64,000 nt of DNA from contig CBFCZV010000011.1 in the NCBI GenBank assembly GCA_965602855.1, positions 1 through 64,000 on the forward strand. The letters are read 5' to 3'. Each line of letters opens with the position of its first letter. Position 1 is the first letter of the stretch. Shown here piece by piece: positions 42,078-50,043 of this stretch. This DNA comes from LH-M37 sp965602855 (lineage in GTDB: Bacteria > Pseudomonadota > Gammaproteobacteria > SZUA-229). A model generated the notes under the pieces. The model had not been told where the DNA came from. It saw only the letters and a program-made list of their open reading frames with translations, and ran no database searches. A program made the position numbers and the translations under genes.

Positions 42078-44960
42078 TTAAACTCTGATACGACGTCTGC
42101 CACAACCCACCAGGGTCATAACAAACATCCCAATTAACAGCACATAGTCAGCCGATCCACCACCTGATGACGTAGAAGTAACAGCACTAGAATCACTATC
42201 TGCAGATGCAATGCTACTATCAACAATTGCATAATCACTGAAGTGATCAGTCCAGAATACAATCATACCTTCACTCTCTTCACCCTCGACTTCAGAGTGA
42301 GGCTGTATTAGGGCAATGTCATCTACACTAATTTCTGACCAGCTAACACCGCTATCAGTAGAGAAGATAACTTTGACCTCATCAAGACGGGTATTGCTAC
42401 CCTTATAAGGCATTTTCACCAGCATTCGATTGTTCGAAAAGTTAGTTACTTCGTTACTGTTACTGTCTGTTACTTGCAATGAGTAGACGTCTGAAGTTAG
42501 TCCACCTAGATCTGCATCATCAACACTGGCAAGCACATCAAGGTTAGACAAACTGACCTGCACTCTGTAATCAGGGAACGTTAGTTCAGTTTGTCCATTA
42601 TCTTCCACCATCACTAACACTCCACGAATAACACTGCTACCATAACGTGCCTGATACGCAAACACGTCATCACCAGGGAACAAAGTAGCAGCTAATGCCG
42701 TATTTGCTACTCCTGCCTTCACAATTGCATCATGGGCAGACGCTCGTTTAAATACGCCTGAATCTGCATCAGTTATTTCAGCATTCAAAATTGACATAGA
42801 TGGATTGAGTCTTGATGCATAAAGAATATCTGAAACATTCTCAGTAACCACACCGAACTCATCGGCCTTCATGTATGGATAATCAAAAATCACCAAACCT
42901 TCATCGACAAGACGAGGGTCTACTAACTCAGTAATTTCTTTAGTATTACCTTCACCAAACAGGCCTGTGGGTGACAACAATGTACTAAATGACCCATCCT
43001 GTTTAACATTATGGCACTGCTCACACTGTACCGAAGCAACTGCTGGGCGAGTATTATGTGACATCAAATACTGGTTTGATTCTGTCCAAACCATAATTGC
43101 ATCTGGATTTTCTACACCTTTAGCAATCAATACTTTGTCAAAAGCATTTTTAACCGCAACAAATGTTTCATAATCCTCGGGTTCACCAAAACGCCAGCTG
43201 CCGTGAGAGAAACTGACCGTCACTGTGCCCAACTCTTCACCAGATACCGGGTCAACAATAACACCATAATTTTCTCCCGCATCATCTGTAAGCATTTCAA
43301 AAACACTATCACGCTCGGTCTTATTTATAGTGCGACCAGTATTTTTATCTTTCCAGTAGTAACGCAGCCTTGGGTTGTAAGGAACAATTGTAAGATCACC
43401 ATTTTCAGCTGCACGATACCTGTACATCGGTAGTATCGGAACACCGCGACTTTCCTTATCTGTAATATGACAGGCCTGACAACTAACAACGTCCAGATGC
43501 GTCTGCGTAATACGTTCCAGCGTCTCCTGTGGATATCCAGTCATATCGCCACTTGCTTTCCATTTCGCAAGATGAGCCTCCTGCATACTGTCATGACCTG
43601 AAGGAATAGCAGGATTCGGTGCATCATCATGGCAATATTCACAGGATTTTGCATTCGGTGAATAATCCAGATCATTACGTACATCCATATCTGAATTACC
43701 TTTAAGGAAATTATGATCAGCATCCAGATCAACATTGGCATACGCTGGATTAAAATAATTCCGTGTATGACAGGCATTACAGTTTTCTATTGCACGCTCT
43801 TCGCCATTAGGCTCAATCCACGTCTTACCTTTATGCACATCATCCTGATAGTCCTCAACTACAACACCGTCCTCATCAATAACTGCTTCTGCACTTTCAC
43901 CAAAACCATAAAAACCACGGCGTGAGTTGCTGGTAAGGTGGCACATCATGCAGTTATCATTAGCTGGGAATCGAATCATCGGAATAGCTACTTTCTTGTC
44001 CTCATCAAAAGCAGCGGTATTCCAGTTGAGTAGTGGTTGCTCATTCTCATCCTCAAGCAACATATAAGCCGGCTCAGACGCATGCATATCAATTTCTACG
44101 CCTTCTGGTATTTCTGTGGTGCGATCAAAAGTAACCACTGAGGTATCCACCTGCACACCATCTTCATGCTTAAGATTCAAAAACTCTAAAATGGAAGTAT
44201 TCACACTGCGGAATTGCCCTTCATCAGCCAAATAGGTACGGCGCAATGCTTTAAAATGATCAAACGCAGAGTCTCCGCCTTCAACCTCTAACTGTGGATC
44301 AAAAACTTGTAAAGCGTCAAATTGCACATGACATATCAAGCAGTCATTCTCTACGACACCACTTTTTTTCCAGTCCCATGCAGAAATTCCACTTGGATCC
44401 TCTGTACCCGCATTGGTATTACGACTGTAGTAATCACCATCGAACTTGGGAACAGAAGCAATATCAACTTCATCATAGCGGTTTCCATTTCTGTCTTTCT
44501 CCATCCAGCCACCACCAGCATGACAACTTACACATCGCATAATATGATCGGCTGACCCCAGATCACCAAAATCATCAGCACTCGCATTACTCTTCTTAGC
44601 AAGCTGATCTGGATTGCTGCTTCCCATGCAGTTATAACCACCATAATAACCAGGGCCAACTAGAGTAGTCAGCCCGCGCAATTCACCAAAGTCATCGCGA
44701 GTCTCATCGCGACCTTGTTCAATATGAAAAGCATGAGTAATGGCCTCATAGTCATGACAGCCACCAGTACCACAGGTAACTTTTGAACTATAAGGATTAG
44801 CACTATCGAGAACATGGTTACCATCTTCATCTAGTAACGGAATGGCCGGGTGTAGAATCGGTTTATCCATATCATTAATTGCCGCTTCTACCTGCCCAAC
44901 TGACACAAATAAAAACAAAAACCCTGACAAAACCACCATTTTCTTATTTAAAAAATTCAT
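42078..44960 (-). CDS. Surface-type 8-haem cytochrome c with GlyGly-CTERM-like tail
   Basis: Protein of 960 aa with a signal peptide (to VEAAIND), one Cx4CH site (CGTGGCH) and seven CxxCH sites: CVSCH, CLICH, CMMCH, CNACH, CEYCH, CQACH and CEQCH, all in the first 670 residues. The C-terminal 300 residues are sheet-like and free of haem sites. The end SSGGGSADYVLLIG then GRRRIRV is a GlyGly-CTERM-like sorting signal, cut by a rhombosortase in other bacteria before surface display. The start is ATG 44960, with AGAGA upstream; longer frames are rejected. It follows the ferredoxin gene, which overlaps only the rejected upstream part. Confidence 0.87.
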   Translation of the reverse strand: MNFLNKKMVVLSGFLFLFVSVGQVEAAINDMDKPILHPAIPLLDEDGNHVLDSANPYSSKVTCGTGGCHDYEAITHAFHIEQGRDETRDDFGELRGLTTLVGPGYYGGYNCMGSSNPDQLAKKSNASADDFGDLGSADHIMRCVSCHAGGGWMEKDRNGNRYDEVDIASVPKFDGDYYSRNTNAGTEDPSGISAWDWKKSGVVENDCLICHVQFDALQVFDPQLEVEGGDSAFDHFKALRRTYLADEGQFRSVNTSILEFLNLKHEDGVQVDTSVVTFDRTTEIPEGVEIDMHASEPAYMLLEDENEQPLLNWNTAAFDEDKKVAIPMIRFPANDNCMMCHLTSNSRRGFYGFGESAEAVIDEDGVVVEDYQDDVHKGKTWIEPNGEERAIENCNACHTRNYFNPAYANVDLDADHNFLKGNSDMDVRNDLDYSPNAKSCEYCHDDAPNPAIPSGHDSMQEAHLAKWKASGDMTGYPQETLERITQTHLDVVSCQACHITDKESRGVPILPMYRYRAAENGDLTIVPYNPRLRYYWKDKNTGRTINKTERDSVFEMLTDDAGENYGVIVDPVSGEELGTVTVSFSHGSWRFGEPEDYETFVAVKNAFDKVLIAKGVENPDAIMVWTESNQYLMSHNTRPAVASVQCEQCHNVKQDGSFSTLLSPTGLFGEGNTKEITELVDPRLVDEGLVIFDYPYMKADEFGVVTENVSDILYASRLNPSMSILNAEITDADSGVFKRASAHDAIVKAGVANTALAATLFPGDDVFAYQARYGSSVIRGVLVMVEDNGQTELTFPDYRVQVSLSNLDVLASVDDADLGGLTSDVYSLQVTDSNSNEVTNFSNNRMLVKMPYKGSNTRLDEVKVIFSTDSGVSWSEISVDDIALIQPHSEVEGEESEGMIVFWTDHFSDYAIVDSSIASADSDSSAVTSTSSGGGSADYVLLIGMFVMTLVGCGRRRIRV

Positions 44961-44980
44961 TACAATCATCTCTCTTATTT

Positions 44981-45235
44981 TTATGCAACTGCACCTGTAA
45001 GGCATTCATACTTAGCGAGCAATTGACTCTCTGACTCGTTGTTATCTGGATCCTCGATGATGCAGTCCACAGGACAAACATCAATACACTGTGAGATTTC
45101 AAAGTGACCGACACATTCTGTACATAGCGCTGACTCAATAACATAAACATCGTCACCCATTGAGATAGCCTCATTAGGACACTCAGGCTCACAAACATCG
45201 CAATTTATGCAATCTTCAGTAATCATTAATGACAT
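44981..45235 (-). CDS. YfhL-type 2[4Fe-4S] ferredoxin
   Basis: Ferredoxin of 84 aa with two cluster motifs: CINCDVCEPECP and CTECVGHFEISQCIDVCP, the second with the eight-residue insert typical of YfhL/FdxA-like gammaproteobacterial ferredoxins. It is cytoplasmic. First gene of the cytochrome operon, so it may link cytoplasmic redox enzymes to the quinol side, or be there by chance. AAAGAGA lies eight bases ahead of ATG 45235. Confidence 0.92.
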   Translation of the reverse strand: MSLMITEDCINCDVCEPECPNEAISMGDDVYVIESALCTECVGHFEISQCIDVCPVDCIIEDPDNNESESQLLAKYECLTGAVA

Positions 45236-45332
45236 TATTAAATCTCTTTACTTCTCTTCATATACGGGCACAGTAAATCCAGTGCGTGATCATAATCATG
45301 CATAAAAACTTGTGGAAGTGACATGATGTCGC

Positions 45333-45347
45333 GTGACAATTTGTCAC
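45333..45347. promoter_or_regulatory. Perfect dyad operator candidate upstream of the cytochrome operon
   Basis: GTGACAA (45333-45339) and TTGTCAC (45341-45347) form a perfect inverted repeat around one central T, about 100 bases upstream of the ferredoxin start. It is the right size for a dimeric repressor or activator. The regulator is not known. Confidence 0.5.
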
Positions 45348-45418
45348 ATTTCAATTGGGATATAGCCAGCGCAATTACAAGCTAATTCAGGAGGATGCTA
45401 CTGTAGAATCAGGAACGC

Positions 45419-46396
45419 TCAAAGATTAACAAAATTAACCTCCAACCTAAACAACACCTCCCAAGCCCCCAAGCGCTCATCCGTAACCAGTGGCTTATTC
45501 CAGTTAACTGCTGGCGCTATCTCATAGAACAACCATTTTCTATGAAAATTCTGTCGAAAACGTATACCCACACGTGTGTTATTTGTATACCTATCCGGCT
45601 TTGTCACACCACTTACACTACTCTCATAAGAAAGCGCGCTTTTATCTGTTAGATGCTGGTACAGTACCAAACCGCTTGTCAATTCTTTACCTTCAAAACT
45701 TTCTGATTTAGAGGCATAATTAGTTTGTCTTAGTAAAAAATCATCACTCAGTTTTTTTTCAAAATCTATTCTAGATGTGGTTCCATCCGCATTATCTCGC
45801 CTGAACAATTCCTGTGTAAATCGAGTGATAAATGTTTCAGTAATTGGCCACTTATAACGATAGCGAAAGGCAATGCTCGGAGAAAGTTTTACCCTGACAC
45901 CAAAATTTGCTCTTTCTGATTTTGTTACCTCGTACAACAAACCAAGGTTGCCACCTGACTCCGTATCAGAACCGGGGACAATATCCCGTAAAGTTTCATC
46001 TTCATCATCTTCAAATATAAGATTGATACTCTTCTTTGTTTTGGGTAGTTTAAAACTGGCATGCAAATTACTGGCATATGACCATCTACCTCCCTCAGTT
46101 AATATAAAATCGTTTTGCCAGCGAACACGCGTACCTGCTCGCACCTCTTCGTCTACTCGAGCACTAGAAAAAAACGAATCAAACCATACTGAAGGCTCAC
46201 AGAACTGTATGCTCAAATAAGTATGCGCCTCATCAAACCAGCTATCACTTTCTCCCTTCAATTGCTCACAGACAGACGACTCATCCTCCTGTTTAATTTC
46301 TTCAGACACTTCTGCATAGGCATGCTTTACCTGTACCGAACTCAGCAATACAAGCAGAAATATATAACTTATTTTTTTATAAGCTAATGGGAGCAT
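45419..46396 (-). CDS. Predicted outer-membrane protein
   Basis: Protein of 325 aa with a signal peptide (residues 1-28, ending HAYAE), a short N-terminal domain with two Cys (SSVCEQLKG, LSIQFCEPS) and then strand-rich sequence (WQNDFILTEGGRWSYASNLHASFKL, FRYRYKWPITETFITRF) ending FRLEVNFVNL with an aromatic near the C-terminus as in barrel proteins. No family is recognised. It is on the same strand as the cytochrome operon, about 180 bp upstream of it, and could be a separate unit. Confidence 0.65.
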   Translation of the reverse strand: MLPLAYKKISYIFLLVLLSSVQVKHAYAEVSEEIKQEDESSVCEQLKGESDSWFDEAHTYLSIQFCEPSVWFDSFFSSARVDEEVRAGTRVRWQNDFILTEGGRWSYASNLHASFKLPKTKKSINLIFEDDEDETLRDIVPGSDTESGGNLGLLYEVTKSERANFGVRVKLSPSIAFRYRYKWPITETFITRFTQELFRRDNADGTTSRIDFEKKLSDDFLLRQTNYASKSESFEGKELTSGLVLYQHLTDKSALSYESSVSGVTKPDRYTNNTRVGIRFRQNFHRKWLFYEIAPAVNWNKPLVTDERLGAWEVLFRLEVNFVNL

Positions 46397-46418
46397 TTAA
46401 TTTTTTTTAACCACCTTA

Positions 46419-46450
46419 ATCAAAAGCCTGCAATAAGCAGGCCTTTGATT
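46419..46450. terminator. Hairpin terminator
   Basis: GCCTGC and GCAGGC flank an AATAA loop, extended by ATCAAA/TTTGAT with one-base bulges. It lies just downstream of the stop of the minus-strand transglutaminase-like gene and upstream of the barrel-like gene, so it separates the two units. Confidence 0.65.
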
Positions 46451-46477
46451 CATATAAAAAGTCTGTTTTCACACATT

Positions 46478-48061
46478 CTAATGTATTTTTATTACTCCTG
46501 GTTTTTCTTTCTTAAAGTCAGGCATAGCCATGCCCACAGAAGCATTTATGTAGGTAGGGTCAGCAACTACATAGCGCTGACCATTGTGCATTACCGAATC
46601 ACCCACTACGCGGCCTTTAAATCGAACCGCCGTTGCCACATGTCCAGGATAATCCAGCCCAACCACATCCATACCTAACAGGCTGTGTACCAACCATGCA
46701 AAAAGGATGGAGCGATCTTCGCAATCTGAATAAGGGTAGTAGATCGTTTCTTCAGGAAACAAATAGTTTTCTTTACCAAACTGCCCTTCATCTGTTTTGT
46801 AACGTAGTGATGTCTGTACAAATCTCAGCAAAAAGTTAACGGCTTTTTGTTCATCCATTCCTTTCATGTGATCACTGAGTTGTCTTTGTAATGAGTTCGA
46901 GGCCGCCGCACTCACCTTGCCTTTAAAATACCACTCAAGATCAAGCTGTGGATAGGTTTCCATGAAGCGAATACGCTCATTATTGTAAGCTGCATGAATC
47001 TCATAATGCTTGCCTTCAAAATCAAAGGACAAATTTCTACGTGCTGCTTTACTATCAAGCAGCGCTTCATTATTCATTTGCATATTCAAAGCTTTATTTG
47101 CATCAGGATAGTTACCATCATAGGTATACACCTGACCTAATTTTTGACCCTTGCCATCAAAACGAACGGCATAATAACGGACTTTTTCGAAGGTAAAGTA
47201 CGGCACTGCATACATTGGCTGCTGAGATGGCACTAGTAAAAACACTTTTCTATCATTATAGGCGATACGTGATTGAAAGCCCGACTTGGCAAGTACAAAC
47301 CAGGTAAATAATGACTGACTACTCTCTGAAGAATAAATCTTCCCTGCAATTTCATGCACCAATAATGCATGAGCCCAGTCATTGAGCTGCAAGGCTTTTG
47401 ATTTTTTATTCACCTGATCAATCAGGTCATCATAATCAGCCAGACTAAGCGCAGACCAGAAATCACTAATGCCTTTTCCATTAACTCGTGATTTCATTGA
47501 CGTCTTCAATTTTGGATCATAATAAAAAGTATGGCGACTACCCAGATAAGTGAGCACCAGCTTTCTACCCTTATGTACGATCTTGGGTTCTGGCGCTATG
47601 ACAGGTCTTATAACAGGTTCAGGGACAACAGGCTTTAAAATCACTGGCTCCGGTTTACTTTCAGGAACAGGTGGTATTTCTACAACTGGTTTTGGTGTAT
47701 CAGGAATTTTAACAATCGGCTCAGGCTTTGGTGCTGGCTTTACCTGAGGCTTCGGTTCATCTTTCACAACAGGTGTTGGCACGGGCCGTGGTGGTTTAAC
47801 TGGCTGCGGTTTCGCTACTGGCATAACCACTGGCTTGGGCGCTTTATCACGTACCACACCCTTTAATAAATCCATTTCTTTCCACTGCAATTTCAAAAAC
47901 GTTGTGAACTCCTTATCTCTCTTATCTTTATATTCCTGAAATGATGCCTGATACTGCTTCTTCCATGCTGCATAATCATCGTTAGCATATGAAGACTGAC
48001 TCACTGCCACTACAAATACAAAGCTAGTAAAAACACCAAAACTTTTACTCAATCTGTACAT
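46478..48061 (-). CDS. Exported transglutaminase-like protein with Pro-rich linker
   Basis: Protein of 527 aa with a signal peptide (to SSYANDD), a helical segment (about 30-60), a long Pro/Lys/Val-rich linker of about 100 residues (KPVVEIPPVPESKPEPV-like repeats), and a C-terminal transglutaminase-like domain whose triad is Cys in YSDCEDRSILFAW, His in YPGHVATAV and Asp in VADPTYINAS. The Pro-rich spacer would reach across the periplasm or peptidoglycan. AAGG precedes ATG 48061. It is followed by two LPP20-like lipoprotein genes. Confidence 0.75.
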   Translation of the reverse strand: MYRLSKSFGVFTSFVFVVAVSQSSYANDDYAAWKKQYQASFQEYKDKRDKEFTTFLKLQWKEMDLLKGVVRDKAPKPVVMPVAKPQPVKPPRPVPTPVVKDEPKPQVKPAPKPEPIVKIPDTPKPVVEIPPVPESKPEPVILKPVVPEPVIRPVIAPEPKIVHKGRKLVLTYLGSRHTFYYDPKLKTSMKSRVNGKGISDFWSALSLADYDDLIDQVNKKSKALQLNDWAHALLVHEIAGKIYSSESSQSLFTWFVLAKSGFQSRIAYNDRKVFLLVPSQQPMYAVPYFTFEKVRYYAVRFDGKGQKLGQVYTYDGNYPDANKALNMQMNNEALLDSKAARRNLSFDFEGKHYEIHAAYNNERIRFMETYPQLDLEWYFKGKVSAAASNSLQRQLSDHMKGMDEQKAVNFLLRFVQTSLRYKTDEGQFGKENYLFPEETIYYPYSDCEDRSILFAWLVHSLLGMDVVGLDYPGHVATAVRFKGRVVGDSVMHNGQRYVVADPTYINASVGMAMPDFKKEKPGVIKIH

Positions 48062-48095
48062 TTTCTTAACCTTTCTGCCCTTTATAAACAAAAAA

Positions 48096-48125
48096 ACCGG
48101 CACCCAAATCTAATCAGGTACCGGT
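48096..48125 (-). terminator. Rho-independent terminator of the LPP20-like gene
   Basis: On the minus strand the arms ACCGGTACC and GGTGCCGGT are followed by a T-run (48090-48095 complement). It directly follows the stop of the lipoprotein gene at 48161. Confidence 0.8.
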
Positions 48126-48160
48126 CTTTATTAACAATCATACTCAAATTTATTCGAGAG

Positions 48161-48748
48161 TTATTGCCTACCTGCAGCAATTGCAGCGGCCAGTTCATCC
48201 TGACCTTTTTGAGCTTTAAACTGCTGCCATAAAGCCTTGTCATTATTCATACTAGTACGTAGTGCTTCCTGTGTTGCTGTAGCTGCTGATGAGCTATCCA
48301 TTCCAAGTAAAACATATAAGGTACCGTTTGGACTTGTTCGAGATTTATAAATCTTGGTTCCAATCAGTGACTGATCGGTAATCTGCTTGGTAACAGACGT
48401 ATTAACTTTATCTACTGTTTCTGAACTAGCCGCGCCTGTTGTTTCAGCATACTGCTTAACCATATTACTAACATGGACTTTCATGCCTTGAGCCAGCTGA
48501 ACTCGAGCATCAGTCGCTGCCATATTTTTCATAAAACTATGGCCTGCTGCTGACTTCTCAGCAGATCCAACTGCAGAAACTTCAACACCTTCTACCGGCT
48601 CATCACACACCCAACTAGGAGCCGCCGTATTTGGCGCATCAGGGAATGCACAATCTAACGCCACTTTAACCTCTTCAGGACTACAGGCCGCTAGCAATAC
48701 AGACAAAGCCACACCACTTACGGCAAATAAACTATTTTTAACTTTCAT
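48161..48748 (-). CDS. LPP20-family lipoprotein
   Basis: Lipoprotein of 195 aa: lipobox VLLAACSPEE, a short linker with two Cys (LDCAFPDA, SWVCDEP), then the LPP20 core (GSAEKSAAGHSFMKNMAATDARVQLAQGMKVHV and TLYVLLGMDSSSA). The start is ATG 48748, with GGAG upstream; GTG 48763 is rejected. A second family member lies divergently at 48972. LPP20-like proteins occur beside flagellar or surface assembly genes, but no such genes are seen here. Confidence 0.82.
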   Translation of the reverse strand: MKVKNSLFAVSGVALSVLLAACSPEEVKVALDCAFPDAPNTAAPSWVCDEPVEGVEVSAVGSAEKSAAGHSFMKNMAATDARVQLAQGMKVHVSNMVKQYAETTGAASSETVDKVNTSVTKQITDQSLIGTKIYKSRTSPNGTLYVLLGMDSSSAATATQEALRTSMNNDKALWQQFKAQKGQDELAAAIAAGRQ

Positions 48749-48971
48749 TGTTTCCATCTCCACTCATTTAATCGGTAGTATTTTTTTCGTTGGATAAACT
48801 TAACTGAGATAACACTCATATGCAATTGATATCATCAAATTTATGACTTAAGTATATATGATATCGAAATACCCACTCTGTTAAGCAGCTCACAAAAAAA
48901 CAATCAGATTCTCAGCATTCATTGCTATAATTCTGCCACTTTTAAACTAATTTTCATGACTGAGAAAGCAT

Positions 48972-49343
48972 ATGTACAAAATACTGCCCGTAATTTTACT
49001 CTTCCTGATCTCGGCCTGTGCTCCGGAAAATGTAAAGCCCGCCTGGATCAATGACCCCGAACAGGGCGCTGTAGGCTCTTCAACCACTCATGTTAAAGGT
49101 CGTCATTATCAGGAAGATCTGGCAATTTCACGAGCCAGAGAAAAGCTGGCTGCGCGTTACGGTGTGGAAATCGGCAGTGATCAGATCATTACAGAACGGG
49201 TCGTTAACGACAAATTCTATGTTACATCCGACAAGGAAATTCGTCAGTCCATTAAAAACAAGGTGGTCAAAGCCCATGTTCGAGCCACCTGGCACGACAC
49301 ATCACAGGATGAACTCTGGGTATGGGTCTTCCCCGTTAACTAA
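48972..49343 (+). CDS. Second LPP20-like lipoprotein
   Basis: Protein of 123 aa with a lipobox (LLFLISACAPEN), followed by an LPP20-like domain: AVGSSTTHVKGRHYQEDLAISRAREKLAARYGVEI and TWHDTSQDELWVWVF. It shares the ACxPE start and alternating helix-strand pattern with the protein at 48161. The 220 bp between them contain no other gene; both promoters must lie there. Confidence 0.75.
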   Translation: MYKILPVILLFLISACAPENVKPAWINDPEQGAVGSSTTHVKGRHYQEDLAISRAREKLAARYGVEIGSDQIITERVVNDKFYVTSDKEIRQSIKNKVVKAHVRATWHDTSQDELWVWVFPVN

Positions 49344-49365
49344 ATAATCCTATCTGTCGTAGCCG

Positions 49366-50001
49366 CTATTTTTTTCCGGCTGTGGCAGAGGCTTCCTTTT
49401 TAGCCAGATGATCTACTATTCTAAGCATGTTCTCATAACTTCCAGCACTAGTACCTGACACCAGATACTTGCCATTAACACCCATCGCTGGTACACCACT
49501 AATTGCAAAACCTTTCAACTTTTTAATGGCTTTGCGTACTAAGTTATCTATTGAGAAAGAACCATAAACCCCTCTGAATTCTTTTTCATTCACGCCTTTG
49601 GAAACCAGAAAAGCAATCATCGCATCTTCACTATGCAAATGAATCTTCTCTTTGTGCATAGCATCAAAAATTACTGAGTGATATTTTTCAACCAGCCCCA
49701 AAGCCTGCAATGAATAGTAGGTACGTGCATGCACCTTCCAATCAGGTCTAAATACAGCTGGGACACGCACAAATTCAACATTGGCGGGTTTGGTTTTTAA
49801 CCAGTTTTGTATAATCGGCTCAAACTGGTAACAGTGAGGGCAGCCGTACCAGAAGAATTCCAGCACCTCAATTTTATCGCCCGTTTCGGTAGGCTGTTCG
49901 GCAACACGCGTATATTCTACCCCCTCTGTATACTCTGCAGCCCGTGCAAAACCACTGACTAAAAACAGGAAAAAAGTAATATAAGCTAATTTTCTCAACA
50001 T
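49366..50001 (-). CDS. dsbA: Thiol:disulfide interchange protein DsbA
   Basis: Periplasmic disulfide oxidase of 211 aa with signal peptide (to FARAAEY), active site FFWYGCPHCYQFEP, helical insert and cis-Pro in ISGVPAMGVNGKYLVSG. It supplies disulfides to exported proteins and oxidises apocytochrome cysteines before Ccm reduction. It lies 43 bp after ccmI on the same strand and may be co-transcribed with the ccm operon. Confidence 0.94.
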   Translation of the reverse strand: MLRKLAYITFFLFLVSGFARAAEYTEGVEYTRVAEQPTETGDKIEVLEFFWYGCPHCYQFEPIIQNWLKTKPANVEFVRVPAVFRPDWKVHARTYYSLQALGLVEKYHSVIFDAMHKEKIHLHSEDAMIAFLVSKGVNEKEFRGVYGSFSIDNLVRKAIKKLKGFAISGVPAMGVNGKYLVSGTSAGSYENMLRIVDHLAKKEASATAGKK

Positions 50002-50043
50002 GTGCTCGTCACTCCGTACTTGAAGATTCTGATTTTATAATTC

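Noticed and set aside
44981..45198. Second frame overlapping the ferredoxin
   Set aside because: It lacks any Cys pattern or ribosome site and is a shadow of the ferredoxin gene.
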